Shown: positions 22,563 to 30,699 of the stretch, in pieces | How positions within the stretch are numbered: the first letter of the stretch is position 1 | Layout: the number at the start of each line of letters is the position of its first letter | DNA from: JBEKTY01 sp049515555 | Lineage (GTDB): Bacteria; Planctomycetota; Planctomycetia; Pirellulales; Thermoguttaceae | DNA length: 39,260 bases | Assembly (NCBI GenBank): GCA_049515555.1 | Contig: JBEKTY010000069.1 | Span: 1-39,260, forward strand | Direction: 5' to 3' | Made by a program: the position numbers and the translations under genes | Notes under the pieces: generated by a model | Told to the model about the DNA's origin: nothing | The model's database searches: none | Seen by the model: the letters and a program-made list of their open reading frames with translations, nothing else

Positions 22563-24581
22563 TCAGCGTCGGTTGCTCTTTACCAGTCCGAGGTCCATCA
22601 ACTGCAACATCAAATCAGTCACCAGCTCACTCGTATAAGGGTTGCCGCGCCACTCGAATCCGCCGCGGCGCTCCAGCCATGGATCGCAAATGGCCTCGGT
22701 CAGCGAGCCCCTGAACGGCCCGGCGGTCACCTGGGTATAGAAGTTCATTTGCATCACGCGTCGCTGCAACGCCTTGAACAACGGGTTCCCGGTCTTTTGA
22801 GCCAGCCGGGCCAGGCACTCGATCTTACGGTTCCCGTAGCAGTAGACCGAATACTGGTTGAAATGCTCCTGCTCGCTGTGGGCACACTGCGTGGGGTTCT
22901 TGACCCAGCTCAGTTGCTTCGGGCACCAGTACAGCAGGGCGTAGTAGGCATTGGCCACGGCCCGCTCCAGGCAATCCTGCTGACCCGTGCGGTCGTGCTT
23001 GTCCAGCCAGTACTCCACGACCGCATAGATGCTATCCTGCTCGAAGTCATTGGGCAAGAGATCGGGATGCATGCCGGTATACCAGAAGCGGCCCTCGACG
23101 TTGGCCCGCAGGAATTTCTCCATCTCCGCGCTGACCTTCAGGTATCGCTTGTCGCCGGTGATCCGGGCGATGATCGGCAGTCCTGCCAGGGCCCTGCCGC
23201 AGACCACGGAGTTCGCGGTCTTGCCCGTGGCAATCTCGACAGCCTGCGGCAGGCCGCCGTCAGCGTTCTGCCGGGCAACGGCCCAGTCGGCGGCGGCAAC
23301 CGCCGCCTTATACCAATCCCGGCGATCCAGCCCTTCGTGCCGCTTGACTCGTTGCCAGGTCTGCAAAATGTACCTGGCCATCCAGACGTTCAGGTCCACT
23401 TTGTAGCCGTTATGGCCCCAGTCCCAACTGCAAAACCCCTCGGCCGCGCCCTGCCGGCGGAAGTACCACGACGTGTGCATGACCCCGTAGTCGGGTTTGG
23501 ACGGGTCGCTCTGCTGGCCCTTTAGCGCGAAGTCGATCTGCTCCAGCGCCCTTGTGCGCCACTCCCGGTCGCCGGTCATCTCATACAGGCGGTATTCATA
23601 GTAGGCGATGTAGGGATTGTTGCCGACGTACACGAAAGGCGTACCCTTGTGATGCTCGTACCCGATCCCCGGCTTCCAACTGGCCATCTTCCTGCGGCCT
23701 TCCAGCGTGATCTGAAACGCCTCCTGAGGCGTTCGCACCAAGAGCGATTCGTCCACCTTGTAGTCGTTCGCCTCGATCCAGTTCTGCATGATGCTTGTGA
23801 TCGCACGGGCAAACTCCCCGCTGTCGCTGAAGAACAGTTGCAGGGGATGCTCGTACCGCAGGCCAGCCGAGAACTTTCCGCCGCCGCAGCGGAACTGCGG
23901 GGCCATCCGCCCGTTGACGAAGTGGAACCCCGTCTTGCCCGTCCAGGTCGTCGGATTGAGGTAGTCGAACCGCATGTCAACGGCGAACAACACCAGCATC
24001 GACAAATCCGGGCGATAGACCAATACCCCGGGCACGCCGCAATATCGCATCGGGGCAATCGCGGCCCTTTCACTGTTGCCGGCGAAAGGATAGCTTTGCA
24101 CGCGCCAGTCGGCGGCGCCCACGCCCTGGTAGGCCAGACAGACCTCAAATCCATCAAGATCCTTATCGACTGACCAGCGGGGTGCGAGCGTGGCTGCGGG
24201 CACGTTTTCCTTCAGCGCCACGTCCACCTCGAAGCGGAACGACACGTCGCCAATCTTCTCGCCGCCCGAGAAGCGGGCAGACCGCTCGTCCAACTGCTTG
24301 CCTTCGGTCGCTGCCGGCCAGAAGACCTGCCGGCTGGCGATGTTACTGAGGGCCACTATGCCGGAGGCCAGCGGGGCATCCAGGGGCTTGTCGTGGACGA
24401 AGAGCGTCCCCAAAGTCCAACGGCCGCCGCGTTTTTCCAACTGCCAGCGAAGGCCCTGCGAGTTCTTCAACACGATTGTGGCCTCTGCGGGACCGATCGC
24501 CAGGCTCGCCGGGGGCGGCGTGGGGGGCTCGACCGGGCCGATCGAGATCAACGCCCAGACGCATACAAGGCTTGGAGCCAT
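22563..24581 (-). CDS. Secreted six-hairpin (alpha/alpha toroid) glycosidase-like protein
   Basis: Encodes 672 residues. N-terminal hydrophobic stretch (MAPSLVCVWALISIGPVEP) suggests export, though it is short for a signal peptide. Residues about 25-260 look like a beta-sandwich (TIVLKNSQGLRWQLEKRGG); about 270-650 alternate helices with aromatic motifs typical of six-hairpin glycosidases: NNPYIAYYEYRLYEMTGDREW, FCSWDWGHNGYKVDLNVWMARY, WAVARQNADGGLP. This architecture recalls polysaccharide lyases and GH families with catalytic toroids, but I cannot name one. It is 21 nt upstream of the GH-A gene, so the two are co-transcribed. Confidence 0.75.
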   Translation of the reverse strand: MAPSLVCVWALISIGPVEPPTPPPASLAIGPAEATIVLKNSQGLRWQLEKRGGRWTLGTLFVHDKPLDAPLASGIVALSNIASRQVFWPAATEGKQLDERSARFSGGEKIGDVSFRFEVDVALKENVPAATLAPRWSVDKDLDGFEVCLAYQGVGAADWRVQSYPFAGNSERAAIAPMRYCGVPGVLVYRPDLSMLVLFAVDMRFDYLNPTTWTGKTGFHFVNGRMAPQFRCGGGKFSAGLRYEHPLQLFFSDSGEFARAITSIMQNWIEANDYKVDESLLVRTPQEAFQITLEGRRKMASWKPGIGYEHHKGTPFVYVGNNPYIAYYEYRLYEMTGDREWRTRALEQIDFALKGQQSDPSKPDYGVMHTSWYFRRQGAAEGFCSWDWGHNGYKVDLNVWMARYILQTWQRVKRHEGLDRRDWYKAAVAAADWAVARQNADGGLPQAVEIATGKTANSVVCGRALAGLPIIARITGDKRYLKVSAEMEKFLRANVEGRFWYTGMHPDLLPNDFEQDSIYAVVEYWLDKHDRTGQQDCLERAVANAYYALLYWCPKQLSWVKNPTQCAHSEQEHFNQYSVYCYGNRKIECLARLAQKTGNPLFKALQRRVMQMNFYTQVTAGPFRGSLTEAICDPWLERRGGFEWRGNPYTSELVTDLMLQLMDLGLVKSNRR

Positions 24582-24655
24582 GCCTTACTCATCAGCGGTG
24601 CTGTTTGCGGCCGACGGTGCAGCCACCGGCGGCTAAGGCGACATGTTCCCATCCG

Positions 24656-25990
24656 TTACTTCTGAAGCACACGAGCGGCACGCGCTGCAACCAGTTGGCA
24701 GGGGAGACAATAGTCGGCCCGCGGCCGTCCCGGTGGCAAGGACATCTGCTCATAGGCTGTCAGGTGCCCTTCGGCCTGATGATACGCAACATGGCCGTAC
24801 AGGCTGAGAAGAAAGTCTTTCCGGCGTCCTAGCGACCACAGACCATGAAGGTAATCGGCCAGAGGCCAGTCGTCCAGATGGGCGGCGAACCGCGTCATGC
24901 CGCAGAACTGCCCTCCGGCCGAAAGGCGCGCCTCGACGACCCGCCGGGCGAGGTCGGCCGGCAGGAGGCCGCTGGAGAGCAACTCCGGCCAGTAGCGGTA
25001 GTTGGTGTAGGAGGCAACGTCCGCCGCGCCGCTGAGGCGCGCGGGTCTCTGCAACGGCTCGACTTGCGGCGGCAACCACCAGTCAGACGGATCGGCGGGC
25101 CACGTCTTGCGGATGGCACGCAGCGTATCCTCGGCCAACGCCGCAGCGACTCTTCTTACCGTGGCAATTGCGGTCGTGGGAGAAGCCTTCTGACGCCGGC
25201 ACAGAGCGGCCCAGCGCCGAAGACCCTTGACGACCCAAGCGTTGTTGTGGAAATACCTGCCCGTGTCCCGCCGGGTGTCGGCTTCCGGTACCCCGGCGAT
25301 GAGACTGCCGGCTTGGGCCGCGGCCGCCTGGAGCTGCAGGAGGAACTCGGCCATTCGATCCAGGGCCTTGTATCCCTCGGCCCACCATCCCGCCGTACCG
25401 GCCCTTTCCTCCAGCAACGCGGCCGTATGCAGAAGTTGGCCGTACTCGCTGACGGACGGTCCATAGTATTTGATCGTGCCGCTTTCCCGCACGAAATTCG
25501 CCAGCCAATAGCGGAATAGCTGAGCGGCACGCCGGCCCAGGCCCCAAGCCGACAGCGCGTCGACCGCGGCAATGATCGTGGGCGGAAATCCGTCGTGCAC
25601 GTCCTGGGCGTAGGTCCCCACACCGTACTTGGGATGGTCGCCCCGAAATGTTGCGTCGACGTGGGCGAGTCCGGTCTTGACCGACAGGTCCAGCAGCGGG
25701 TGGCCCGTGTTGACCGGCGGAGCCGGCTGGAGTCGCTTGATGTTCTCGGCGATGGCCTGCGGATCGAAGGCCGGCTTCCCCATGGGGCGCGGGAACAGGG
25801 CCAGGATTCGGTCGAGGTCCGGCTGGTCGGGGATCAGGCCGTAGACAGGATCTTGAAGCGCCGTCCGCCAGTCGGTCTTTGGCAGTTCGCCGGCCGCGCG
25901 GGACGCCGTCCAAGCCGAGAGCGCGGTGGCCGCCGAAAGCGCCGTGCAATGTTCGATGAAACCGCGGCGTGTCAGGTTCGATTTCATCAT
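24656..25990 (-). CDS. Tat-exported helical (toroid-like) protein, unknown function
   Basis: Encodes 444 residues. Starts MMKSNLTRRGFIEHC; the twin Arg (8-9) and Ala-rich stretch up to SRAAG (about 33) form a Tat signal. ATG 25990 (or 25987) follows GGGGGG. The mature part is mostly helical with toroid-like repeats: NTGHPLLDLSVKTGLAHVDA, DGFPPTIIAAVDALSAWGLG, SEYGQLLHTAALLEERAG, GRYFHNNAWVVKGLRRWAAL. This suggests an (alpha/alpha) barrel, perhaps a lyase or hydrolase. It precedes the six-hairpin gene by 74 nt on the same strand. The gap of 165 bp upstream shows nothing clear. Family not recognised. Confidence 0.75.
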   Translation of the reverse strand: MMKSNLTRRGFIEHCTALSAATALSAWTASRAAGELPKTDWRTALQDPVYGLIPDQPDLDRILALFPRPMGKPAFDPQAIAENIKRLQPAPPVNTGHPLLDLSVKTGLAHVDATFRGDHPKYGVGTYAQDVHDGFPPTIIAAVDALSAWGLGRRAAQLFRYWLANFVRESGTIKYYGPSVSEYGQLLHTAALLEERAGTAGWWAEGYKALDRMAEFLLQLQAAAAQAGSLIAGVPEADTRRDTGRYFHNNAWVVKGLRRWAALCRRQKASPTTAIATVRRVAAALAEDTLRAIRKTWPADPSDWWLPPQVEPLQRPARLSGAADVASYTNYRYWPELLSSGLLPADLARRVVEARLSAGGQFCGMTRFAAHLDDWPLADYLHGLWSLGRRKDFLLSLYGHVAYHQAEGHLTAYEQMSLPPGRPRADYCLPCQLVAARAARVLQK

Positions 25991-26156
25991 GTGCCCCCCG
26001 CCGGCAAATGAACAAGCACCGCTCAACGCGGCATCCGGAGGATAGACATGGGCTAGGCAGCGGCTCAAGGGTGCGACTGTTCCATTCCTTCGTGCTCGAA
26101 CAACAGCGGCGTCAGGGCAAAGCGAAGCTCCTGGATTGCCGCCAGAACGCCGAGCA

Positions 26157-27953
26157 TTATCTGACATTAAGCTCCACGATGGACCAGAGGTCCAGGCCGG
26201 GGACCTTAACGACCGTATGCTCGCCGTTGGCGACGACTTCCAGGCGCAGCGGCTCCGCGCGCGGAGCGTACAGCCGGGCCTGGGTGAACCCCCGCCCGCC
26301 GAGGAGATCGTGCCGCAGCCGCACGGCAAAGCCTGCCAGCGGCCGGAGCGCGTCCTTCTCCGTGTCGTAGCCGCGATTGAGCAGGTGCATGGCCAGCGGC
26401 GCGCGGGCGTTGTCCGTCGATGCGCGCACGACGACCGTCACCTGGTCCGTGCCCTCGACCTGCACGGCCCCGGGCAGGAGCTTCTCCAAGCGGGCCTCGT
26501 CGGGCCACACCACCACCCGGCCCTCGGCCCGGGCCTTCTCGACCAATTCCCGTTGACGGCCCTCCAGGGCGAGGTCCTTCGTTACGACCACAGCCTTGAA
26601 TCGTGCCAGGCGGTCCCCATCGAGCCGGTAGTCGAGCCAGTCGTCGCCCGCCACGACCACCGTGAACGGGATGTTCCGCCGGGCCAGGGCCGTGCAGATC
26701 GGCTGGATGTCGCCACGTCCCCGGCGTCGTGCGGCGTTGTCGTAGACGACCGCCAGCGGGGCCACGGCCTCGTAGCCCTCCAACAGCCGGGCGCTGCGGC
26801 GCACGAACTGGTAGAGCCAGGCATATTCCTCAGCCGGGCCCGTGTACCAATGCGTGCCCTTCTCGTTCGTATAGCACCACTGGTGATGCGGGGCCATGAA
26901 GTTCTGTCCGTGGGCGTAGGAGAGGGCGATCCACGTGCGGACCAAGCCCGGCAACTTGTGCTCGGCCACGTACGCCCAATCCCAGCCGCTGGCCGTGGCG
27001 GCCACGGGCCGGTCAAGGCCGTCGGCCAGCTTATAGACGCAAACCGGGTGCATGGGCGGCGCCCGGCTCGATGCCGCGTGGTCCACCTCGCAGCAGAAGT
27101 AGCTCAGGTGCGGGGCAATGGCCAGCGCCTGGGCGTCGTCCAGACCCGAGTTGACGCACAGCGCCAGCGGGTGGCCGGCCAGCTCTTCGGCCCGGCGGCG
27201 GTAGCCGGCCACGAAGGCGGTGTTCGCCTGCACCTGGAAATCGAGGAACTCGGCGGCCAGCGGCAGGCTGGCCCGCCGTTGCTGGTAGTTCTCGGGTTTC
27301 ACACCCCGGTCGAGAAGGAACTGCCGGTAATCGAAGCCGCCCAGGTCGCTGATTCCCAGCGTGGCCAGCTTCTCCTTGGGCACGGCCTTGCCCAGGTACT
27401 CGCGGAAGCCCGCCATGCAGTGGCGGCAGAAGCAAGCCGAGAGCCAGGTGACCGCCCCCGAGGCGCCCCGATAGTCGTCGATGTGCAGGCCATCCGGCCC
27501 GGCCTTCATCACCTCCACCAGCCGCATGTCGAGGTACCGCCGGTACAGCGGGCTGTTCGTACACCACCACCAGGCCGGTTGGCCCTTGTGTTTGTGATCC
27601 CACAGCCAGGGCACCGCGAAAGGCCGGCCCTCGAAGTTGCGGCAGGCGGCGTCGAGGAAGTCCGGGCTGAAGTCGATCGTGCGGCTAGCCTCCGTCAGGA
27701 AGCCGACGCTGGTGGCAAACAGCCGCACCCCCTTGGCATGGGCCTCCTCGATATGCTTGGCCCCCGCCCCGCCTGCCCAGCCGAGGACGGTGCAACCGTA
27801 CGCCTCGTATTGCCGGGGATCGTCGTACATGAAGACCACGTCCGAGTGGCGGAGCCGGAGCGGGGGCGGGGCGCTACGGTCGGCGGATGAAGCGGCGCCG
27901 CCCCACAAACAACCGAACAATACCAGCACCGCCGCACACCCCCGATGGCCCAT
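26157..27953 (-). CDS. Secreted glycosidase-like TIM-barrel protein
   Basis: Encodes 598 residues. ATG 27953 follows AGAGGAG with a 7-nt gap. Signal peptide residues 1-24 (CAAVLVLFGCLWGGAASSA). The body looks like a GH42/GH14-type barrel: HIEEAHAKGVRLFATSVGFL, then GPDGLHIDDYRGASGAV followed by CFCRHCMAGFREYLG (a CxxC-containing segment), and SYFCCEVDHAASS. After about 420 (PLAVVYDNAAR, FKAVVVTKDLAL, EGRVVVWPDE) comes a Rossmann-like glutamine-amidotransferase-type domain, then a beta-rich end. It shares this plan and the short Cys motif with the protein at 16677-18344, so the two may be distant paralogues. Catalytic activity is inferred only. Confidence 0.75.
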   Translation of the reverse strand: MGHRGCAAVLVLFGCLWGGAASSADRSAPPPLRLRHSDVVFMYDDPRQYEAYGCTVLGWAGGAGAKHIEEAHAKGVRLFATSVGFLTEASRTIDFSPDFLDAACRNFEGRPFAVPWLWDHKHKGQPAWWWCTNSPLYRRYLDMRLVEVMKAGPDGLHIDDYRGASGAVTWLSACFCRHCMAGFREYLGKAVPKEKLATLGISDLGGFDYRQFLLDRGVKPENYQQRRASLPLAAEFLDFQVQANTAFVAGYRRRAEELAGHPLALCVNSGLDDAQALAIAPHLSYFCCEVDHAASSRAPPMHPVCVYKLADGLDRPVAATASGWDWAYVAEHKLPGLVRTWIALSYAHGQNFMAPHHQWCYTNEKGTHWYTGPAEEYAWLYQFVRRSARLLEGYEAVAPLAVVYDNAARRRGRGDIQPICTALARRNIPFTVVVAGDDWLDYRLDGDRLARFKAVVVTKDLALEGRQRELVEKARAEGRVVVWPDEARLEKLLPGAVQVEGTDQVTVVVRASTDNARAPLAMHLLNRGYDTEKDALRPLAGFAVRLRHDLLGGRGFTQARLYAPRAEPLRLEVVANGEHTVVKVPGLDLWSIVELNVR

Positions 27954-27986
27954 TAAAGTCTCCTCTGGCGCGCAGTAACCGCTCTT

Positions 27987-28391
27987 CTACTTGAGAACCT
28001 TACCCGCCGGGTCGATCCGCTGCCACTGGCCTCCCTCCCAGTAAGGAATAACATCGCAAGGAGTTTGCAGGGTCCCGCCGACGTGAACTCTGGCCACGCC
28101 GTTGCGGAAGAAATCTGCCTCGTTGAACCGCGGCTCGACAGCGTACTTGCCCGATTTGTCGATGTAGCCCCAAGTATCTCCTCTCCCCCAAACCGTGGTC
28201 TTCTTGGTTCGCACGGCCGCCAGCCCGTCCGAGAACGCATGGGCCTCGGCGAATTGCGGAGCGATGACGACTTTCCCGGCTGCATCCTTGAAGCCCCACT
28301 TGCCCGCCTCCTCGAATGCAACGAGATCGCCGCCGAACGCTTCGCCGGTCGCCGCGCGAGAAGCCATGACGAGGAGAATTGCTGCATACAT
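27987..28391 (-). CDS. Small secreted WG-repeat protein
   Basis: Encodes 134 residues. ATG 28391 follows GGAG with an 8-nt gap. Signal peptide residues 1-19 (YAAILLVMASRAATGEA). Two WG (KWG-Leptospira type) repeats are plain: VAFEEAGKWGFKDAAGKVVI with APQFAEAHAFSDGLAAV, and DTWGYIDKSGKYAVEPRF with NEADFFRNGVARV. WG proteins usually have many more repeats and serve as binding surfaces, so this is a minimal or truncated member. It is first in the minus-strand run, 33 nt before the 598-residue protein. Confidence 0.85.
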   Translation of the reverse strand: MYAAILLVMASRAATGEAFGGDLVAFEEAGKWGFKDAAGKVVIAPQFAEAHAFSDGLAAVRTKKTTVWGRGDTWGYIDKSGKYAVEPRFNEADFFRNGVARVHVGGTLQTPCDVIPYWEGGQWQRIDPAGKVLK

Positions 28392-28581
28392 GATTCTTCT
28401 CCGCTTGAGCTGATTCAGGCTCGCAACGCTGACCATTCTACCCGGGCGCTCCCCCGGGGTGTAGCCATGCACACGGCCTTGAGCGGAAGCAAGCGTCGCC
28501 AGGCCTGGTTGACTCTCAATGGTGGGGGTGCTAGATTGGGCGGCATCCTAAATTGGTTTCTGTCACAGAAGGTCGGAAAAT

Positions 28582-28729
28582 TGTAGGGTGGGTCGAGCCC
28601 GAGCGAGCCCCACCAGAAGCGCGACGGAGGACGGGCGACGGACGACGGAGGGGAGCACTCCGGCCCGTCGTCCGTCTTCCGTCGTCCGTCGAAAATGGTG
28701 GGGCTCGCTACCGCTCGACCCACCCTACA
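28582..28729. repeat. Nested paired repeats, GTAGGGTGGGTCGAGC family
   Basis: The outer arms 28582-28615 and 28696-28729 belong to the same family as 7034-7119. Inside them sit a second, unrelated pair, 28622-28648 and 28665-28691, of CGACGGA/TCCGTCG repeats. It separates the divergent WG-repeat gene and the tail-anchored protein gene. The rest of 28392-28785 holds no gene. Confidence 0.9.
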
Positions 28730-28785
28730 TATCTTGACGCACCCACATCTTTTCGCAACAGGAACAAGAAGCAGAGGAGCCTGTT

Positions 28786-29316
28786 ATGCCAGGACCAGCA
28801 GTACCGCTCAGCTTGATGTCCAAGAGCAGCAAGGTCGGCAAAGCCTTGGCGAGTGCGGCCAAGCCCGTAACCGACTCGATGTGCACCAGCGAATCCCTGT
28901 TGTCCAAGCGGATCGAAGCCATCGAGCGGTTGGGCGACCTCCAGTTCATCGTCAACGGCTACATCGTTGCGGGCGAGGCCGACGAGAACGTGGAAGAGGT
29001 GTTCGATGAGCTGAAGAGGTTCTACTTGCAGTCGCGAAGTTTCTTCAATAGGAAGGTAAGCTACCTCCTGTCGAAATACATGAAGGTCTGCAAGGATGCT
29101 TATGTAGGCAAGTACAAAGTGGATGAACGTGAGCTCGAGAGGATCATGGAGAATCTTGAGTTCGAGTTCAGGTGCAGCGTGAGCCCTTTGCCCACGCACA
29201 CTTGGCTGCGGCTGGTGCGGTACAAGCTGGCTCCCGTCGTCATTATTGTCGTACTCATACTGATCTCTCTCTTTTTTAGGAAGGACCTCGTCCGACTGTT
29301 CTTGGAAGGAACGTGA
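28786..29316 (+). CDS. Tail-anchored protein of unknown function
   Basis: Encodes 176 residues. ATG 28786 follows GAGGAG (28774-28779) with a 6-nt gap. The N-terminal 140 residues are soluble and helical, rich in charge (ADENVEEVFDELKRFYLQSR, VDERELERIMENLEFEF). A single hydrophobic span lies close to the C-terminus (LAPVVIIVVLILISLFF, about 150-166), followed by a few basic residues: the layout of a tail-anchored protein with its body in the cytoplasm. No family recognised. Codon use is less GC-rich than the flanking genes. It precedes the SPFH gene on the same strand by about 340 nt. Confidence 0.7.
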   Translation: MPGPAVPLSLMSKSSKVGKALASAAKPVTDSMCTSESLLSKRIEAIERLGDLQFIVNGYIVAGEADENVEEVFDELKRFYLQSRSFFNRKVSYLLSKYMKVCKDAYVGKYKVDERELERIMENLEFEFRCSVSPLPTHTWLRLVRYKLAPVVIIVVLILISLFFRKDLVRLFLEGT

Positions 29317-29658
29317 ATCACGCCTTGGTAACTTTGTCCTCCGCTATCACAACACGTTGCGCCAGATACTCACAGTTCAGACAAAGGGTTGTTTCCCACA
29401 GCCTCATGGGGCGGGAGGATATCAATCCTTGGTGGTCCGAACAAGCTCAACCGAATGTATTCCAAAGGCATGAGTTCCGAGAACTTCTGAGGGGGGGCTT
29501 GACGTGGCCCCATCCGCCAACAAGACTCAGTTCAGTGTAGTCAGGCTACCGCTGTGGGGTCCCGGTGGCCATGAAAGTAGGCGCGGACCCCATGAATCAC
29601 AACGCCGAGTTTTGGTTGGCGGGCGTTTGGTTGATTACAAGGGAAAGGGGTGCCGACA
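29317..29658 (+). other. Intergenic stretch without a recognised gene
   Basis: Between the tail-anchored and SPFH genes. Open frames exist but none has a convincing ribosome binding site or protein-like composition. One inverted pair is visible, TGGGGTCC (29555-29562) with GGACCCCA (29585-29592). No good -35/-10 pair was found. Confidence 0.5.
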
Positions 29659-30591
29659 ATGCCGACAGAAAAAGTCTATGCGCAGCCTCAACGAGGACAC
29701 GCTTCTCTCGGAGGGGCGTTGCGGATGTTGCTGATCTTGGTTCCTGTAATTTTTCTCGGTCTGGCACTTTTCTTGGCGATAAGGCCGACGACTGAGGTCG
29801 GAGTGTTCGCCGCAGTGTTGCCGGAGGCCGTGTTCGCAGCCCTTTGGGGAATCCTCGTCTCCGGCGTGCGTGTTGCAGCCCAGTGGGAACGGGGTGTCGT
29901 GCTCAGGCTGGGCAAGTTCCGGACAGTTCGAGGACCAGGGGTCCTGTATATCATCCCCTTCATCGACAACGTCCGATTTGTTGACCTGCGGCTGCTCACG
30001 CTCAACATTCCGAGCCAGCAGGTGATTACCAAGGACAACGTGCCCGCGGCGATCGACGGAGTGCTGTTCTTCCTGGTTGCTGACCCGGAAAAAGCGGTCA
30101 TCGCAATCCAGGATTACGCATTTGCCATCGCCCAGTATGCCCAAGCCACGTTGCGAGATGTGATCGGCGGACTCTCGCTGGATGAACTCCTGTCCGAACG
30201 GGACCAGATCCAGCAGCGGATTGCCGAGATCGTCGAGCAGCGCATCAGCCATTGGGGATTGCACATGGATTCCATTCGCCTCCAGGACATCGAGATGCCG
30301 GAAGACTTGAAACGGATCATGTCGCGGCAAGCCGCCGCGGAGCGCGAGAAGCGGGCCACGATCACGAAGGCGGAGGGCGACAAGATTGCGGCTGTCAATC
30401 TGGCAGCCGCCGCGGCGATAATGGAGCAAACGCCGGGGGCGATGAAGTTGCGGACGCTCCAGACGATTGACGGGCTTGGAGCCGGACCATCGAATACGGT
30501 CGTCATGTTCCCGGTGGAACTGACCGAGACCATGAAAAGGCTCGTGGAATCGCTGCCGCAGAAGAACAGCGGCATCCCGGCGTCAACCTGA
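29659..30591 (+). CDS. SPFH/band 7 (stomatin/slipin-like) membrane protein
   Basis: Encodes 310 residues from ATG 29659; a GTG at 29650 would add three. Two N-terminal hydrophobic segments (about 23-43 LRMLLILVPVIFLGLALFLAI and 52-72) are followed by the SPFH core: QWERGVVLRLGKFRTVRGPG, IPFIDNVRFVDLRLLTLNIP, GLHMDSIRLQDIEMPEDLK, and a charged coiled coil, AAAEREKRATITKAEGDK. Such proteins form membrane-bound rings or microdomains and often act with an NfeD-type partner, which is absent here; the upstream tail-anchored protein may take that place. The 108 bp after it hold no gene. Confidence 0.92.
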   Translation: MPTEKVYAQPQRGHASLGGALRMLLILVPVIFLGLALFLAIRPTTEVGVFAAVLPEAVFAALWGILVSGVRVAAQWERGVVLRLGKFRTVRGPGVLYIIPFIDNVRFVDLRLLTLNIPSQQVITKDNVPAAIDGVLFFLVADPEKAVIAIQDYAFAIAQYAQATLRDVIGGLSLDELLSERDQIQQRIAEIVEQRISHWGLHMDSIRLQDIEMPEDLKRIMSRQAAAEREKRATITKAEGDKIAAVNLAAAAAIMEQTPGAMKLRTLQTIDGLGAGPSNTVVMFPVELTETMKRLVESLPQKNSGIPAST

Positions 30592-30699
30592 TGTCATCGA
30601 ATGCTTCTTCCGTCTCCCCGTGAACGGTTACGCGCGGTTTGGAACGAGCCGAACCGTAACAACAGGGAGGGGGCCGTAACATTTCTGGCCGCTTGCGGT

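Noticed and set aside
26136..27890. 584-codon open frame on the plus strand
   Set aside because: It is antisense to the 598-residue secreted protein; the composition is that of a reverse-strand shadow.
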